From positions 98,679-162,678 of the forward strand of contig JAUNUH010000008.1 of assembly GCA_030538275.1 (NCBI GenBank): a stretch of 64,000 nucleotides of DNA, read 5' to 3'. Of this stretch, positions 25,914-34,825 are shown piece after piece. The position numbers and the translations under genes were made by a program. The notes below the pieces were generated by a model, which worked only from the letters and a program-made list of their open reading frames with translations, made no database searches and had not been told where the DNA came from. The number at the start of each line of letters is the position of its first letter. Positions within the stretch are counted from its first letter, which is position 1. This DNA comes from Flavobacteriaceae bacterium. GTDB taxonomy: Bacteria; Bacteroidota; Bacteroidia; Flavobacteriales; Weeksellaceae.

Positions 25914-28178
25914 TTAATTACTAGCAGTCTGTGATTCTTCTTTACTAATGTCTGTTCCAAGTCTTTGTAGATAGGCAATAAGTGCAGTAATTTCACGGTC
26001 ACGCAGAGCTACAAAGCTTTCTCCTTTTTCAGCTTTTTCCTTATCAAATAATTCTTTCAAGTCAGAGGCTTCAGAGAAAATTCTGTTTTCTATTTCCAGC
26101 GCTTGTGCATCCATAGAGGCAAAGGCTGCTTCTCTTGTCAACTCATCATCGCCATACGGAACGCCAAGAATTTTGAGTGCTTTTAACTTATCTGTAGTTA
26201 ATTCTCTACTTTGTGTATTAGCAATCAACCATGGATAACGCGGCATGATAGAACCTTCTGATGTTTGTCTTGGATTCCACATATGTTTATAATGCCATGA
26301 ATCTGTTCTTTTTCCACCGATTCTGTGCAAATCTGGCCCTGTACGTTTAGACCCCCAAAGGAATGGATGATCATATACAAATTCTCCTGGCTTGGAATAT
26401 TCTCCGTATCGTTTTACTTCATCACGGAAAGGTCTAATCATCTGCGAGTGGCAAGAGTTACATCCCTCTCTAATATATAAGTCACGACCTTCCATCTCGA
26501 GAGGAGTATAGGGCTTAACGCTGGCAATTGTAGGAATATTTGATTTAACTACCAATGTTGGCACAATTTCCACCAATCCACCTATGGCAAGCGCAACAAA
26601 TGATAATATTGTAAATATTACTGGAGTTCTTTCCAGCCATGGGTGAACAGCTTCTCCACTTTCTCTTGATTTCTGTTTATTGTCTAATGCAGGTGCTTCT
26701 GCCTCTTCGTTGGCTACAAAAGTACCTTTGGCCACTGTTTTCCAGATATTAATTACCCATAAAATAGCACCAGTTAGGAATAATGTTCCACCAATGGCAC
26801 GCATTACATAATAAGGGAAAATCTCGGTTACAGTTTGTAAGAAGTTGGAATAAACCAATGTTCCAGATGGATTGAATTGCTTCCACATTAAGCCTTGTGT
26901 CCATCCTGCCATATACATAGGAATGGCGTAAAAAATAATTCCTAATGTACCTAGCCAAAAGTGGGCATTTGCCATGCTTCTGGAATGTAATTGTGTATTG
27001 AATAATCTGGGAATCAACCAATAAACCATACCAAAAATAATAAATCCATTCCAGCCCAATGCACCCACGTGTACGTGTGCTATTACCCAATCGGTAAAGT
27101 GTCCAATCTTATTCAATGTTTTGGTTGCCAACATAGGCCCTTCAAAAGTGGCCATACCATAACAAGTTACTGCAACCACAAAGAATTTCAGAATTGGATC
27201 CTCACGTACTTTATCCCATGCTCCGCGCAGTGTCAACAATCCGTTGAGCATTCCACCCCAAGAGGGAGCAATAAGCATTACCGAAAAACCGGTTCCAACA
27301 GCTTGTGCCCAACCTGGAAGTGCCGTATAAATTAAGTGATGCGGACCAGCCCAGATATAAACAAATATTAAAGACCAAAAGTGAATAATGGATAGTTTGT
27401 ATGAAAATACAGGTCGATTGGCAGCTTTAGGCAAATAGTAATACATTAAACCTAAAACAGGTGTTGTAAGGAAAAAAGCAACTGCATTATGACCATACCA
27501 CCATTGCATCAAAGCATCTTGTACACCCGCATAGATAGAATAACTCTTAGGCGCCAATGGATTGAAGTTTACAGGCAACTCTAGGTTGTTGAATACGTGT
27601 AGCATCGTAATTCCGACCCAAGTGGCTATATAAAACCAAATCGCAACATACATATGTCGTACTCGTCTTTTGGCAATGGTAATAAACATGTTTAACCCAT
27701 AAACTATCCAAACAACCGCAATTGCAATATCAAGCGGCCATTCGTGTTCGGCATATTCTTTTGAAGTGTTGAATCCAAGTATGAAGGTAATTACAACTAA
27801 AACCAGTACCAATTGCCATCCCCAGAAGTTAATCCAGGAAAGTAAATCACTACCCATTCGGGTTTTGAGCAATCGTTGCAGGGAATAGTAAGAACCGGCA
27901 AAAATTCCGTTTCCAACAAAAGCAAACACCGCAGCAGAAGTGTGCAGCATACGCCAACGGCCAAAGCCAAGGGTTCCCTGGGAATTAATTAATCCCTGAA
28001 TAGAACCACCAAGTGATCCTACACTGCCATCATCCGTTCCAAAAAGTGCCTCGGGCAATTGCGGATAGAAAAGCAAAGTAGCGACCGTGAGTCCTAAAAA
28101 AAATGCGGTTACACCCCAAAAAATTGTCGCGTATATAAAATACTTAACAATCTTATTATCATAGCGAAAAGTCTCCAT
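25914..28178 (-). CDS. ccoNO: cbb3-type cytochrome c oxidase, fused subunits I and II (CcoN-CcoO)
   Basis: This is the catalytic core of the high-affinity terminal oxidase. Residues about 1-490 form CcoN, with about 12 membrane helices and the heme-copper histidines in RMLHTSAAVFAFVGNG, WYGHNAVAFFL, GPHHLIYTALP and VIAHVHVGALGWNG. After a linker (about 490-520) comes a CcoO domain with a membrane anchor (VIFTILSFVALAIGG) and one heme c motif, REGCNSCHSQMIRPF. GPDLHRIGGKR and PWLIAN follow. The fusion of N and O is common in Bacteroidetes and replaces two proteobacterial genes. ccoS precedes it by 5 bases. Confidence 0.97.
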   Translation of the reverse strand: METFRYDNKIVKYFIYATIFWGVTAFFLGLTVATLLFYPQLPEALFGTDDGSVGSLGGSIQGLINSQGTLGFGRWRMLHTSAAVFAFVGNGIFAGSYYSLQRLLKTRMGSDLLSWINFWGWQLVLVLVVITFILGFNTSKEYAEHEWPLDIAIAVVWIVYGLNMFITIAKRRVRHMYVAIWFYIATWVGITMLHVFNNLELPVNFNPLAPKSYSIYAGVQDALMQWWYGHNAVAFFLTTPVLGLMYYYLPKAANRPVFSYKLSIIHFWSLIFVYIWAGPHHLIYTALPGWAQAVGTGFSVMLIAPSWGGMLNGLLTLRGAWDKVREDPILKFFVVAVTCYGMATFEGPMLATKTLNKIGHFTDWVIAHVHVGALGWNGFIIFGMVYWLIPRLFNTQLHSRSMANAHFWLGTLGIIFYAIPMYMAGWTQGLMWKQFNPSGTLVYSNFLQTVTEIFPYYVMRAIGGTLFLTGAILWVINIWKTVAKGTFVANEEAEAPALDNKQKSRESGEAVHPWLERTPVIFTILSFVALAIGGLVEIVPTLVVKSNIPTIASVKPYTPLEMEGRDLYIREGCNSCHSQMIRPFRDEVKRYGEYSKPGEFVYDHPFLWGSKRTGPDLHRIGGKRTDSWHYKHMWNPRQTSEGSIMPRYPWLIANTQSRELTTDKLKALKILGVPYGDDELTREAAFASMDAQALEIENRIFSEASDLKELFDKEKAEKGESFVALRDREITALIAYLQRLGTDISKEESQTASN

Positions 28179-28183
28179 TTACC

Positions 28184-28366
28184 TTATGATTTTTTTATTT
28201 TATCATCTTTTAACATGCGTATCGCAGGCGTTTCATCTTCGTCAAATTGACCTTTTTTGGCACCAATGATAAACAACACCAGAAATACCAATGCTAAAGA
28301 TACACTTGCCAACATCATGAGATATACGATACCCATAAACAGCAACAAAAATACAAATTGATACAT
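28184..28366 (-). CDS. ccoS: cbb3 oxidase assembly protein CcoS
   Basis: This 60-residue protein has a hydrophobic N-terminal half (VFLLLFMGIVYLMMLASVSLALVFLVLFIIGA) and the CcoS hallmark GAKKGQFDEDETPAIRML. CcoS is needed for cofactor insertion into CcoN. It is first in the cco operon. The copper-ATPase gene ccoI, which usually precedes ccoS in related genomes, is not found in the 256 bases up to glnS. Confidence 0.9.
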   Translation of the reverse strand: MYQFVFLLLFMGIVYLMMLASVSLALVFLVLFIIGAKKGQFDEDETPAIRMLKDDKIKKS

Positions 28367-28590
28367 GGTTTATGCCAATGACATACATCACAATTTCTTA
28401 AAATATGTTAATTTAGAAACATTCAAAATAGATTAGGGTTTATTTTCAATCCCTTTCTATGGAGACTTGGCTTATATAAACTTTTCAAAGTGCATGAATT
28501 GAATCTGATGCAGCCAATTCATTTCACCTGATTGTGATGCAGATAATAAACTATTTCAAATTTACAAGAATCAAAAAATAATCTATTCCG

Positions 28591-28598
28591 TATCTTTG
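28591..28598 (+). promoter_or_regulatory. Candidate -7 box of glnS
   Basis: TATCTTTG matches TAnnTTTG, 24 bases before the glnS ATG. Confidence 0.5.
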
Positions 28599-28622
28599 TC
28601 AACTTAAATTTGAAGTTTACAT

Positions 28623-30296
28623 ATGAATTTACCCGAGCCCAAACATTTTATTGAACAAATTATCAATACCGACTTAGAAAAAGGCATGCCTACCCATAAA
28701 TTGCGCTTTAGATTCCCGCCAGAGCCTAATGGATATCTTCACATAGGGCACGCAAAAGCTATTTGCATCAACTTTGAATTAGGACAACGATACAACGCCC
28801 CGGTAAATCTACGATTTGACGATACCAATCCAGAGGCAGAAGAGCAAGAATTTGTTGACTCTATACGTCGTGATGTAGAATGGCTCGGCTTCAAATGGGA
28901 TAAGGAATGCTATGCATCCGATTATTTTCAACAGTTGTATGATTGGGCCGTGGAAATGATAAAACAAGGAAAGGCCTATGTGGACGATCAAACCTCTGAA
29001 ATGATTGTAGAGCAACGCAAATCACCTTTTGAAGATGGCATAAACAGCCCATATAGAGAGAGGTCTGTAGAGGAGAATCTGCAGCTGTTCGAAAAAATGA
29101 AAAACGGTGAAGTAGAAGAAGGTAAACATGTATTACGCGCCAAAATTGATATGACATCGCCCAATATGAATATGCGCGACCCGGTGATGTACCGCATACT
29201 CAACCGGGCACATCATAGAACAGGAAATGACTGGAAAATATACCCTATGTACGATTGGGCACATGGCGAAAGTGATTTTATTGAAGGAATTTCTCATTCT
29301 CTTTGCTCTTTAGAATTTGAAAATCATAGACCCTTATATAATTGGTATATAGAACAAGTAAGTACAGACGAAGATTTTACGCCAAAACAACGCGAATTTG
29401 CGCGCGGAAACGTAAGTTATATGATTACCAGTAAAAGAAAACTTAAAAAACTGGTTGACCAAAATGTGGTAGATGGTTGGGACGATCCCAGAATGCCTAC
29501 TATTTCTGGATTGCGCAGACGTGGATATACGCCAGAGTCCATCAAGAATTTTTGGGAAAAAGCGGGGGTGGCCAAACGCGAAAACTTGATTGATATCGCA
29601 TTATTGGAATATGCCGTGCGGGATCACCTCAACGCTATAGCACCTAGGGTTTTTGCTGTTTTGGATCCGGTAAAATTAATTATTGAAAATTATCCTGAAG
29701 GTAAATCAGAAAATCTAATTATAGAGAATAATCCAGAAGATGAATCCGCAGGCGAACGCCAAGTACCTTTTACACGTGAATTATACATTGAGCGTGAAGA
29801 TTTTATGGAAAATGCGCCCAAAAAGTTCTTTCGATTGTCGCTGGGCCAAGAAGTTCGGTTGAAGGGTGCATATATTGTAAAAGCAGAACGTGTAGAAAAA
29901 GATGAAAACGGAAATATTACTACAATTTATGCCACATACGACGCTGAATCTAAAAGTGGAAGCGACACAGAAGCGTCCATGCGACGGGTAAAAGGCACAT
30001 TGCACTGGGTGTCAGCAGAAAAAAATATTCCGATTAAGGTGAATTTGTATGATCGCCTGTTTACAGAAGAGAATCCAGATGGTGACAAAGAAAAAGATTT
30101 TATGGAACTCATCAATCCCAACTCGCTGCAAATCATTTCTGGATATGCAGAGCCTTCACTGGCAGAGGCCAAGCCTGGGGATAAATTTCAGTTTCAACGA
30201 TTAGGATATTTTGTGGTGGACGAGGATTCAGTTGAGGGGAATTTAATTTTTAACCGAACCGTTACTTTACGTGATACTTGGGCAAAAATGAAATAA
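28623..30296 (+). CDS. glnS: Glutamine--tRNA ligase
   Basis: It charges tRNA-Gln; its presence means at least one direct route to Gln-tRNA. The 557 residues match the family. The class I signature is FPPEPNGYLHIGHAKAICINF; RFDDTNPEAEEQEFVDSI and the KMSKS-type loop VSYMITSKRKLKKLV are present. The two C-terminal anticodon-binding barrels start near residue 340. An insertion at about 355-380 (IIENYPEGKSENLIIENNPEDE) carries a short internal repeat, IIEN(Y/N)PE. The gene stands alone, with a weak terminator-like hairpin at about 30305-30325. Confidence 0.95.
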   Translation: MNLPEPKHFIEQIINTDLEKGMPTHKLRFRFPPEPNGYLHIGHAKAICINFELGQRYNAPVNLRFDDTNPEAEEQEFVDSIRRDVEWLGFKWDKECYASDYFQQLYDWAVEMIKQGKAYVDDQTSEMIVEQRKSPFEDGINSPYRERSVEENLQLFEKMKNGEVEEGKHVLRAKIDMTSPNMNMRDPVMYRILNRAHHRTGNDWKIYPMYDWAHGESDFIEGISHSLCSLEFENHRPLYNWYIEQVSTDEDFTPKQREFARGNVSYMITSKRKLKKLVDQNVVDGWDDPRMPTISGLRRRGYTPESIKNFWEKAGVAKRENLIDIALLEYAVRDHLNAIAPRVFAVLDPVKLIIENYPEGKSENLIIENNPEDESAGERQVPFTRELYIEREDFMENAPKKFFRLSLGQEVRLKGAYIVKAERVEKDENGNITTIYATYDAESKSGSDTEASMRRVKGTLHWVSAEKNIPIKVNLYDRLFTEENPDGDKEKDFMELINPNSLQIISGYAEPSLAEAKPGDKFQFQRLGYFVVDEDSVEGNLIFNRTVTLRDTWAKMK

Positions 30297-30473
30297 TTTT
30301 TGTTGCTCTTTAGGTTAGAGCTTTTATAATTTTAAGCTAAATCCGATAAATTCTCAAACACCATTATCGAAAAAATTGATTTAATTCATTTTGATTTTGA
30401 AAATTATTGAAATTTTGCATGGCCAGTTGAGTATGATTAGGAAGGCTGAGGCAGAATAGGCTGCCTGCGACAC

Positions 30474-30624
30474 GGATTGTAGCGGCATCGGGGCGTTGGT
30501 ATGCGTCAAGAAAATGTGCTATACAGGATTGTAATGGAATGGAAATCCCTGTATAGCATTATTTTCTAAGCATACCAAGGTCACGATATAGCGAAAAGCC
30601 GTTAAGTCGCCCAAAAAAGACATT
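30474..30624 (+). repeat. Dispersed structured repeat, copy A
   Basis: GGATTGTAGCGGCATC (30474-30489) is followed by an outer stem TTGGTATGC/GCATACCAA (30496-30504, 30570-30578). An inner stem GCTATACAGG/CCTGTATAGC has the loop ATTGTAATGGAATGGAAAT. The tail has GATATAGCG, GCCG and CCAAAAAA. Copies B and C share these elements in the same order. It lies between the convergent ends of glnS and the DUF2797 gene and carries no credible ORF. Confidence 0.8.
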
Positions 30625-30651
30625 TCTAAAAAAAATATAATACACTTATTT

Positions 30652-31446
30652 TCAAGATATTGTGAGGTTGACCACATAGCCTTCATGATTGCGAATATTG
30701 AATACCAATCCGTTTTCAAAATAGAGATACTGACCACGAATTCCTTGCAATTTTCCTTCAAATGAGGTTTGTTTTGCCAAAGAAATGGATTTGATTTTGA
30801 CGGGATAGGAATGGATGGGATAGTGAAATTCCCATATTTCATCCTTGTTAGTGTACATGGCAGATTGATTTTGGTTGAGGTTCAATCTAGATTCATGCTT
30901 TATGACCAATAAATCAATATCAGGATTTTGGTTGGTGAGCATGCGTTGCCAGTTGGTTTTATCGGGTAAATTTTCTTTCAGCAAAACTTCTATCATACCG
31001 GCTTCGTATCGGTTTTGGGTTTCTGCAAAAACTACTGCAAATGATGCGCCTTGGTCTATCCAGCGATATGGGATTTGAGTTTTTCTAGTTACACCTACTT
31101 TCAATCCGCCAGAGAGAGCCAGGTAAACGATGTGGGGTTGCATTTGGAAGGTAATTTCCCATTCCAGGTCGCGGTCGGCTTTGCCCAAATGCGCTTGTGA
31201 AAGCTCTGGATTGATGATAGATGGGCTGGCTTGTGGCACGGTGTAGAAACAGGTATGGCAGAATCCCATTCGAAAAATGGGCTTGTCCAGACCGCAGCTC
31301 ATGCATTGATTTCTGAGGTGATCAAACTTTAATCGTTTGCCAATCAGTTGATTGATGTCAATAAATCTGTTGTCTAGATTCAGGTAATATCGTATGGGAT
31401 TGTTGTATTCTGTATGCATTTTCTGCAATTTTCCCTGGATTGTCAT
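30652..31446 (-). CDS. DUF2797 family protein
   Basis: This 264-residue cytoplasmic protein has a treble-clef or zinc-ribbon-like segment with four cysteines, QCMSCGLDKP and GFCHTCFY (about residues 48-75). The DUF2797 core is HIVYLALSGGLKVGVTRKTQIPYRWIDQGAS, in which YLALSGGLKVGVT resembles the GIY-YIG nuclease fold, and EAGMIEVLLKENLPDKTNWQRML follows. The C-terminal part (about 190-260) is beta-rich. The function is unknown; nucleic-acid binding is plausible from the fold but not shown. It is transcribed toward repeat copy A, with no partner gene. Confidence 0.85.
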   Translation of the reverse strand: MTIQGKLQKMHTEYNNPIRYYLNLDNRFIDINQLIGKRLKFDHLRNQCMSCGLDKPIFRMGFCHTCFYTVPQASPSIINPELSQAHLGKADRDLEWEITFQMQPHIVYLALSGGLKVGVTRKTQIPYRWIDQGASFAVVFAETQNRYEAGMIEVLLKENLPDKTNWQRMLTNQNPDIDLLVIKHESRLNLNQNQSAMYTNKDEIWEFHYPIHSYPVKIKSISLAKQTSFEGKLQGIRGQYLYFENGLVFNIRNHEGYVVNLTIS

Positions 31447-31658
31447 ATTTTAAAGTTTAATAATTGAATGAAATACGTATTTTTTCTAATATTTTTCAAG
31501 AAGTAGATTAGCATTAAAGGGTAAATGTTGCTTCTGTTTTCACAAAGAATTTCTGATGGCACAAAGTTACATAAAGTGAGAAATTGCCAAATCTTGGTGA
31601 AATCAATGCAATTGCAGTCATAAGCTTTTTACTATAATTCAAAATATTGTAGTTTTGT

Positions 31659-33191
31659 TTGAAATACAAATTTAATCCTTTGGGTTTAGTTAATAAAATA
31701 GCATCCTTTGTTACGGGATCATATGCACAGCGATTAGAAAACATCAGGGTAAATCCTGTTTCTTTGCAGGGTCAAACCCTCATTTCGAATCTCAAGACTG
31801 CTTCTACGACAGAATATGGAAAGCGTTTTGGCTTTGATGAAATTACGAGTTATGAGAATTTTCGTAATCGAGTTCCTATTGTTACTTACGAAGAGTTTCA
31901 ACCCGAAATCGAGCGTGCGCGTCGTGGAGAGGCCAACATTTTCTGGCCGGGTAAAATTTCATGGTTTGCCAAATCTTCTGGAACCACCAATGCCAATAGT
32001 AAATTCATTCCCATTACCAAAGAGTCATTGGAGGGAAATCACTATACAGGCGGGAAAATGATGTTGGCTAATTATTTGGAAAAACATCCAGATACACGAA
32101 TTTTCAAAAGAAAAAATCTCAGAATAGGTGGTAGTGCCGATGTTTATCAGGAATTTGAAACCAAATTTGGTGACTTATCGGCTATTATGATAGAAAATCT
32201 ACCCTTTTGGACCGACTTTATGAATACACCAAATCGTGAAATCTCTTTGATGAGCGATTGGGAGGTAAAGCTGGACGCAATAGCTTCTGCGGCACTCAAA
32301 GAAAATGTAAGTTCGCTCACGGGTGTTCCATCTTGGATGCTTGTTTTGCTGAATTATTGCCTGCAAAAAACCGGAAAATCCAATTTGCATGAAATTTGGC
32401 CCGATTTGGAAGTGTTTTTTCATGGCGGAATCAGTTTTACTCCCTATCACGAAAATTATAACCAAATTTCGGGTAAACCTCTTAATTTTTATGAAATTTA
32501 TAATGCATCCGAAGGTTTCTTTGCCCTACAAGATCAAACCGATAAAAAAGATTTATTATTACTTCTAGATACCGGAATTTTCTTTGAATTTATCCCGATG
32601 GAAGGTAATGCACTCAGTCGTCGCAAAGCCGTTCCAATACAAGAAGTGAAATTAGGAAAAAACTACGCAGTCGTCCTAAGCACTACCGGCGGGCTGTGGC
32701 GATATCTGGTGGGCGATACCGTGCGCTTTGTTTCTCTCAACCCTTTTAGAGTAGTGGTTTCTGGTCGAACCAAACATTATATCAATGCATTTGGCGAAGA
32801 AATTATTATAGAAAATGCCGAAGCGGCTTTGAAGGAAGCCTCCGAAGCTACAGGAGCCATAATTCAAGAATTCACAGGAGCGCCCGTGTTTATGCAGGGA
32901 ACAGAAAAAGGCGCACACGAATGGATGATTGAATTTGAAAAAGAACCCCAAAATAAAGACGAATTCAAACGAATTTTTGACTTGCATCTGCAAAAAGTGA
33001 ACTCCGACTACGAGGCAAAACGATATAATAATATGACGCTGAAAGAGCCGATAATTCATTTTGCCCGAAAAAATCTTTTCTACGACTGGATGAAAGAAAG
33101 GGGTAAACTCGGTGGGCAAAACAAAGTACCAAGACTTTGTAACGACCGCGAATTTATAGAGCCTTTGTTGGCGCTGAACAAGAAAGTGTGA
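31659..33191 (+). CDS. GH3-family (auxin-responsive promoter-like) acyl-adenylate-type protein
   Basis: The 510 residues match bacterial GH3 proteins, which belong to the adenylate-forming enzyme superfamily and probably join acyl acids to amino acids or similar groups; the substrate is unknown. WFAKSSGTTNANSKFIPIT is the ATP-binding motif (SSGTTxxxxKFIP); FYEIYNASEGFFALQD and YRLGD-like WRYLVGDTVRFVSLNPFRVVVSGRTKHYIN follow. The start is TTG at 31659: an in-frame TAG lies at 31650 and no ATG occurs for about 130 residues. A promoter-like TAGTTTTG (31650-31657) overlaps that spot, so the true transcription start lies elsewhere or the transcript is leaderless. Confidence 0.88.
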   Translation: MKYKFNPLGLVNKIASFVTGSYAQRLENIRVNPVSLQGQTLISNLKTASTTEYGKRFGFDEITSYENFRNRVPIVTYEEFQPEIERARRGEANIFWPGKISWFAKSSGTTNANSKFIPITKESLEGNHYTGGKMMLANYLEKHPDTRIFKRKNLRIGGSADVYQEFETKFGDLSAIMIENLPFWTDFMNTPNREISLMSDWEVKLDAIASAALKENVSSLTGVPSWMLVLLNYCLQKTGKSNLHEIWPDLEVFFHGGISFTPYHENYNQISGKPLNFYEIYNASEGFFALQDQTDKKDLLLLLDTGIFFEFIPMEGNALSRRKAVPIQEVKLGKNYAVVLSTTGGLWRYLVGDTVRFVSLNPFRVVVSGRTKHYINAFGEEIIIENAEAALKEASEATGAIIQEFTGAPVFMQGTEKGAHEWMIEFEKEPQNKDEFKRIFDLHLQKVNSDYEAKRYNNMTLKEPIIHFARKNLFYDWMKERGKLGGQNKVPRLCNDREFIEPLLALNKKV

Positions 33192-33260
33192 TTAAAGAAT
33201 TGAACACCAAAGTATAAGGTAGAAATAATAGCTTACAATATATCAAGCCTTTGCGCAGCA

Positions 33261-33608
33261 TCAAATATCTGCATCTTCATCACCAAATTTGGGTAATTTA
33301 TAAATCTCTTTGAGATGTTTTTTCAATTGCCAAAAACGGTAAATTCCAATCAATAATATCAATGCGCTCACCAGCAGGCACAATTCACCAATATAGGACA
33401 TTTGTTCAAAATCCTTCATTTCCAAAAACGCAATGCCAGCGATTATCAAGTACAAAGAAGAGCGGACATAACTCATCAAGGTACGCTCATTGGCTAGTTT
33501 GGTACGTTGCAAGGCAAGATGATCCCGTAAAATGATTTTTTCTTTCACATCATAATCTTCTGTAAAACGAAATACATTTTTTGCTTTATTAGGAATTCGC
33601 ATCGCCAT
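33261..33608 (-). CDS. DUF202 (YidH-like) membrane protein
   Basis: This 115-residue protein begins with a soluble stretch and then the DUF202 hallmark LALQRTKLANERTLMSYVRSSLYLIIAGIAFLEM. A second helix follows (LCLLVSALILLIGIYRFW). Two to three membrane segments are expected in the inner membrane. The function is not known. It lies tail to tail with the GH3-type gene and is divergent from the DUF3365 gene. Confidence 0.87.
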   Translation of the reverse strand: MAMRIPNKAKNVFRFTEDYDVKEKIILRDHLALQRTKLANERTLMSYVRSSLYLIIAGIAFLEMKDFEQMSYIGELCLLVSALILLIGIYRFWQLKKHLKEIYKLPKFGDEDADI

Positions 33609-33716
33609 TAGCTATAATTTTTTGCAAATTACAGATATTTTTAATAAAAAATGAGGATACTTGCATCACTTTCAATTAAAAAACATTCATTAATTTTACT
33701 TTTAATTTCCGTTTCT

Positions 33717-34319
33717 ATGAAAAATTTTATTCTATTCTGCCTTGGCCTTTTTATATTCTCATGTAGCGATACGGGCAAGACTTCGTCATCACAAAACACA
33801 AACTCATTAGAACAAATTGATCAAGAAAAAGCCGATTATTTGGCCAAAGCTCAAGATATTGCAACGCAGGCACAACAAGCACTCGGCGAGCAACTCAAGA
33901 CCAAATTAGAACAGGGTGGGCCGCTCAACGCACTGGATTACTGTGCAGTAAATGCAATTCCTCTTACAGATAGCCTTTCCAAAACGCATAATATCCAAAT
34001 ACGTCGGGTAACGGATAAGCCACGCAACAGAGTCAATTTGGCCGAAGAAAAAGAAAAAGATTATATCGATTTTGTGCGCGAACAACTGGCAAATGCACAA
34101 ACGCCTATCCCGGTGGCGCAGCTGCATTACGACCGCAATTTGGCATATATTCCCATCATTACAAATCCCATGTGTCTGCAATGTCACGGCGTTCCTGGCC
34201 AAGATATTAAAGACGAAACCTATAACAAAATCACGCAACTCTATTCCAGCGACCGAGCCACCGGATATGCAGACGCACAAATACGGGGCATTTGGATTAT
34301 AGAACAGATGAAACGCTGA
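33717..34319 (+). CDS. DUF3365 lipoprotein with a c-type heme motif
   Basis: I start at ATG 33717 because MKNFILFCLGLFIFSCSDTG is a clean lipoprotein signal (Cys near 16); the longer open frame from 33651 adds 22 residues that look like a second signal. The 200-residue protein has a coiled segment (EKADYLAKAQDIATQAQQALGEQL), the DUF3365/Tll0287-like core (CAVNAIPLTDSLSKTHNIQIRRVTDKPRNRVNLA) and PMCLQCHG, a CxxCH heme c attachment site. A membrane-bound periplasmic heme sensor or electron carrier is likely. The small membrane protein that follows 38 bases later may be co-transcribed. Confidence 0.87.
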   Translation: MKNFILFCLGLFIFSCSDTGKTSSSQNTNSLEQIDQEKADYLAKAQDIATQAQQALGEQLKTKLEQGGPLNALDYCAVNAIPLTDSLSKTHNIQIRRVTDKPRNRVNLAEEKEKDYIDFVREQLANAQTPIPVAQLHYDRNLAYIPIITNPMCLQCHGVPGQDIKDETYNKITQLYSSDRATGYADAQIRGIWIIEQMKR

Positions 34320-34357
34320 TTTTCAGTTAAATACATATTTAAAGCCAAAATATCATC

Positions 34358-34513
34358 ATGCAAAAAAACAAACAAAACATAGTTGCGGTCGGTCTGGTTA
34401 TTTTGGGCATCATCATCACGATTTTAGGCTTCACTGCCGGTCCCAAAATCATGTTACCGCCCATCATCACAGGGCTGGGCTTTTTCCTCATTGCATGGGG
34501 AATCAAGTCTTAA
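34358..34513 (+). CDS. Small two-helix membrane protein
   Basis: ATG at 34358 opens a 51-codon frame. The peptide begins MQKNKQNIVAVGLVILGI and has two hydrophobic stretches separated by GPKIMLPP, ending FFLIAWGIKS. The positive N-terminus and glycine-rich helices look like a real small membrane protein. Similar short ORFs of unknown role are common in the phylum. It follows the DUF3365 gene by 38 bases. Confidence 0.6.
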   Translation: MQKNKQNIVAVGLVILGIIITILGFTAGPKIMLPPIITGLGFFLIAWGIKS

Positions 34514-34576
34514 CAGATTTTGGCGTAATTCCTTTTGCACAACTTATTTCACGGAAATCATTCAGTATCGGAGCCT

Positions 34577-34730
34577 AATGTCATTTTTTTAGGAGCTATT
34601 TCCGGCTCTACACTATATCCCAACCTGTGTATGCTTAGAAATCAACAATGTACAAGGATTTCCATTCCATTACAATCTTGTACATTGAGATTTCTTTTCG
34701 CATACACAGGTCGTGATGCCGTTACGATCC
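34577..34730 (-). repeat. Dispersed structured repeat, copy B
   Basis: Read on the minus strand it parallels copy A. GGATCGTAACGGCATC is followed by an outer stem CCTGTGTATGC/GCATACACAGG. An inner stem GAAATC..CAATGTACAAG pairs with CTTGTACATTG..GATTTC around the same 19-base loop, ATTGTAATGGAATGGAAAT. The tail has GATATAGTG, GCCG and AAAAAA. The stem bases differ from copy A but pairing is kept. It sits between convergent gene ends. Confidence 0.8.
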
Positions 34731-34768
34731 GGGCTAAATGCAAGCCCAAACAAACTTCTAAATTTCAA

Positions 34769-34804
34769 CAAAAAAAAGCCGTCTCAACCCATTTTGAGAC
34801 GGCT
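34769..34804 (-). terminator. Terminator of the GEVED protein gene
   Basis: An 11-bp stem (AGCCGTCTCAA at 34777-34787, TTGAGACGGCT at 34794-34804) has an A run on its left, giving a U run on the minus strand. The gene stop is at 34826. Confidence 0.88.
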
Positions 34805-34825
34805 TCATCATTAATTTGTATCAAA

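Noticed and set aside
28376..28392. A CRP/FNR-like half palindrome (TGTGA, six bases, TCAtt) upstream of ccoS
   Set aside because: It ends 10 bases from the start codon, too close for an activator site, and the second half is imperfect. It may be chance.
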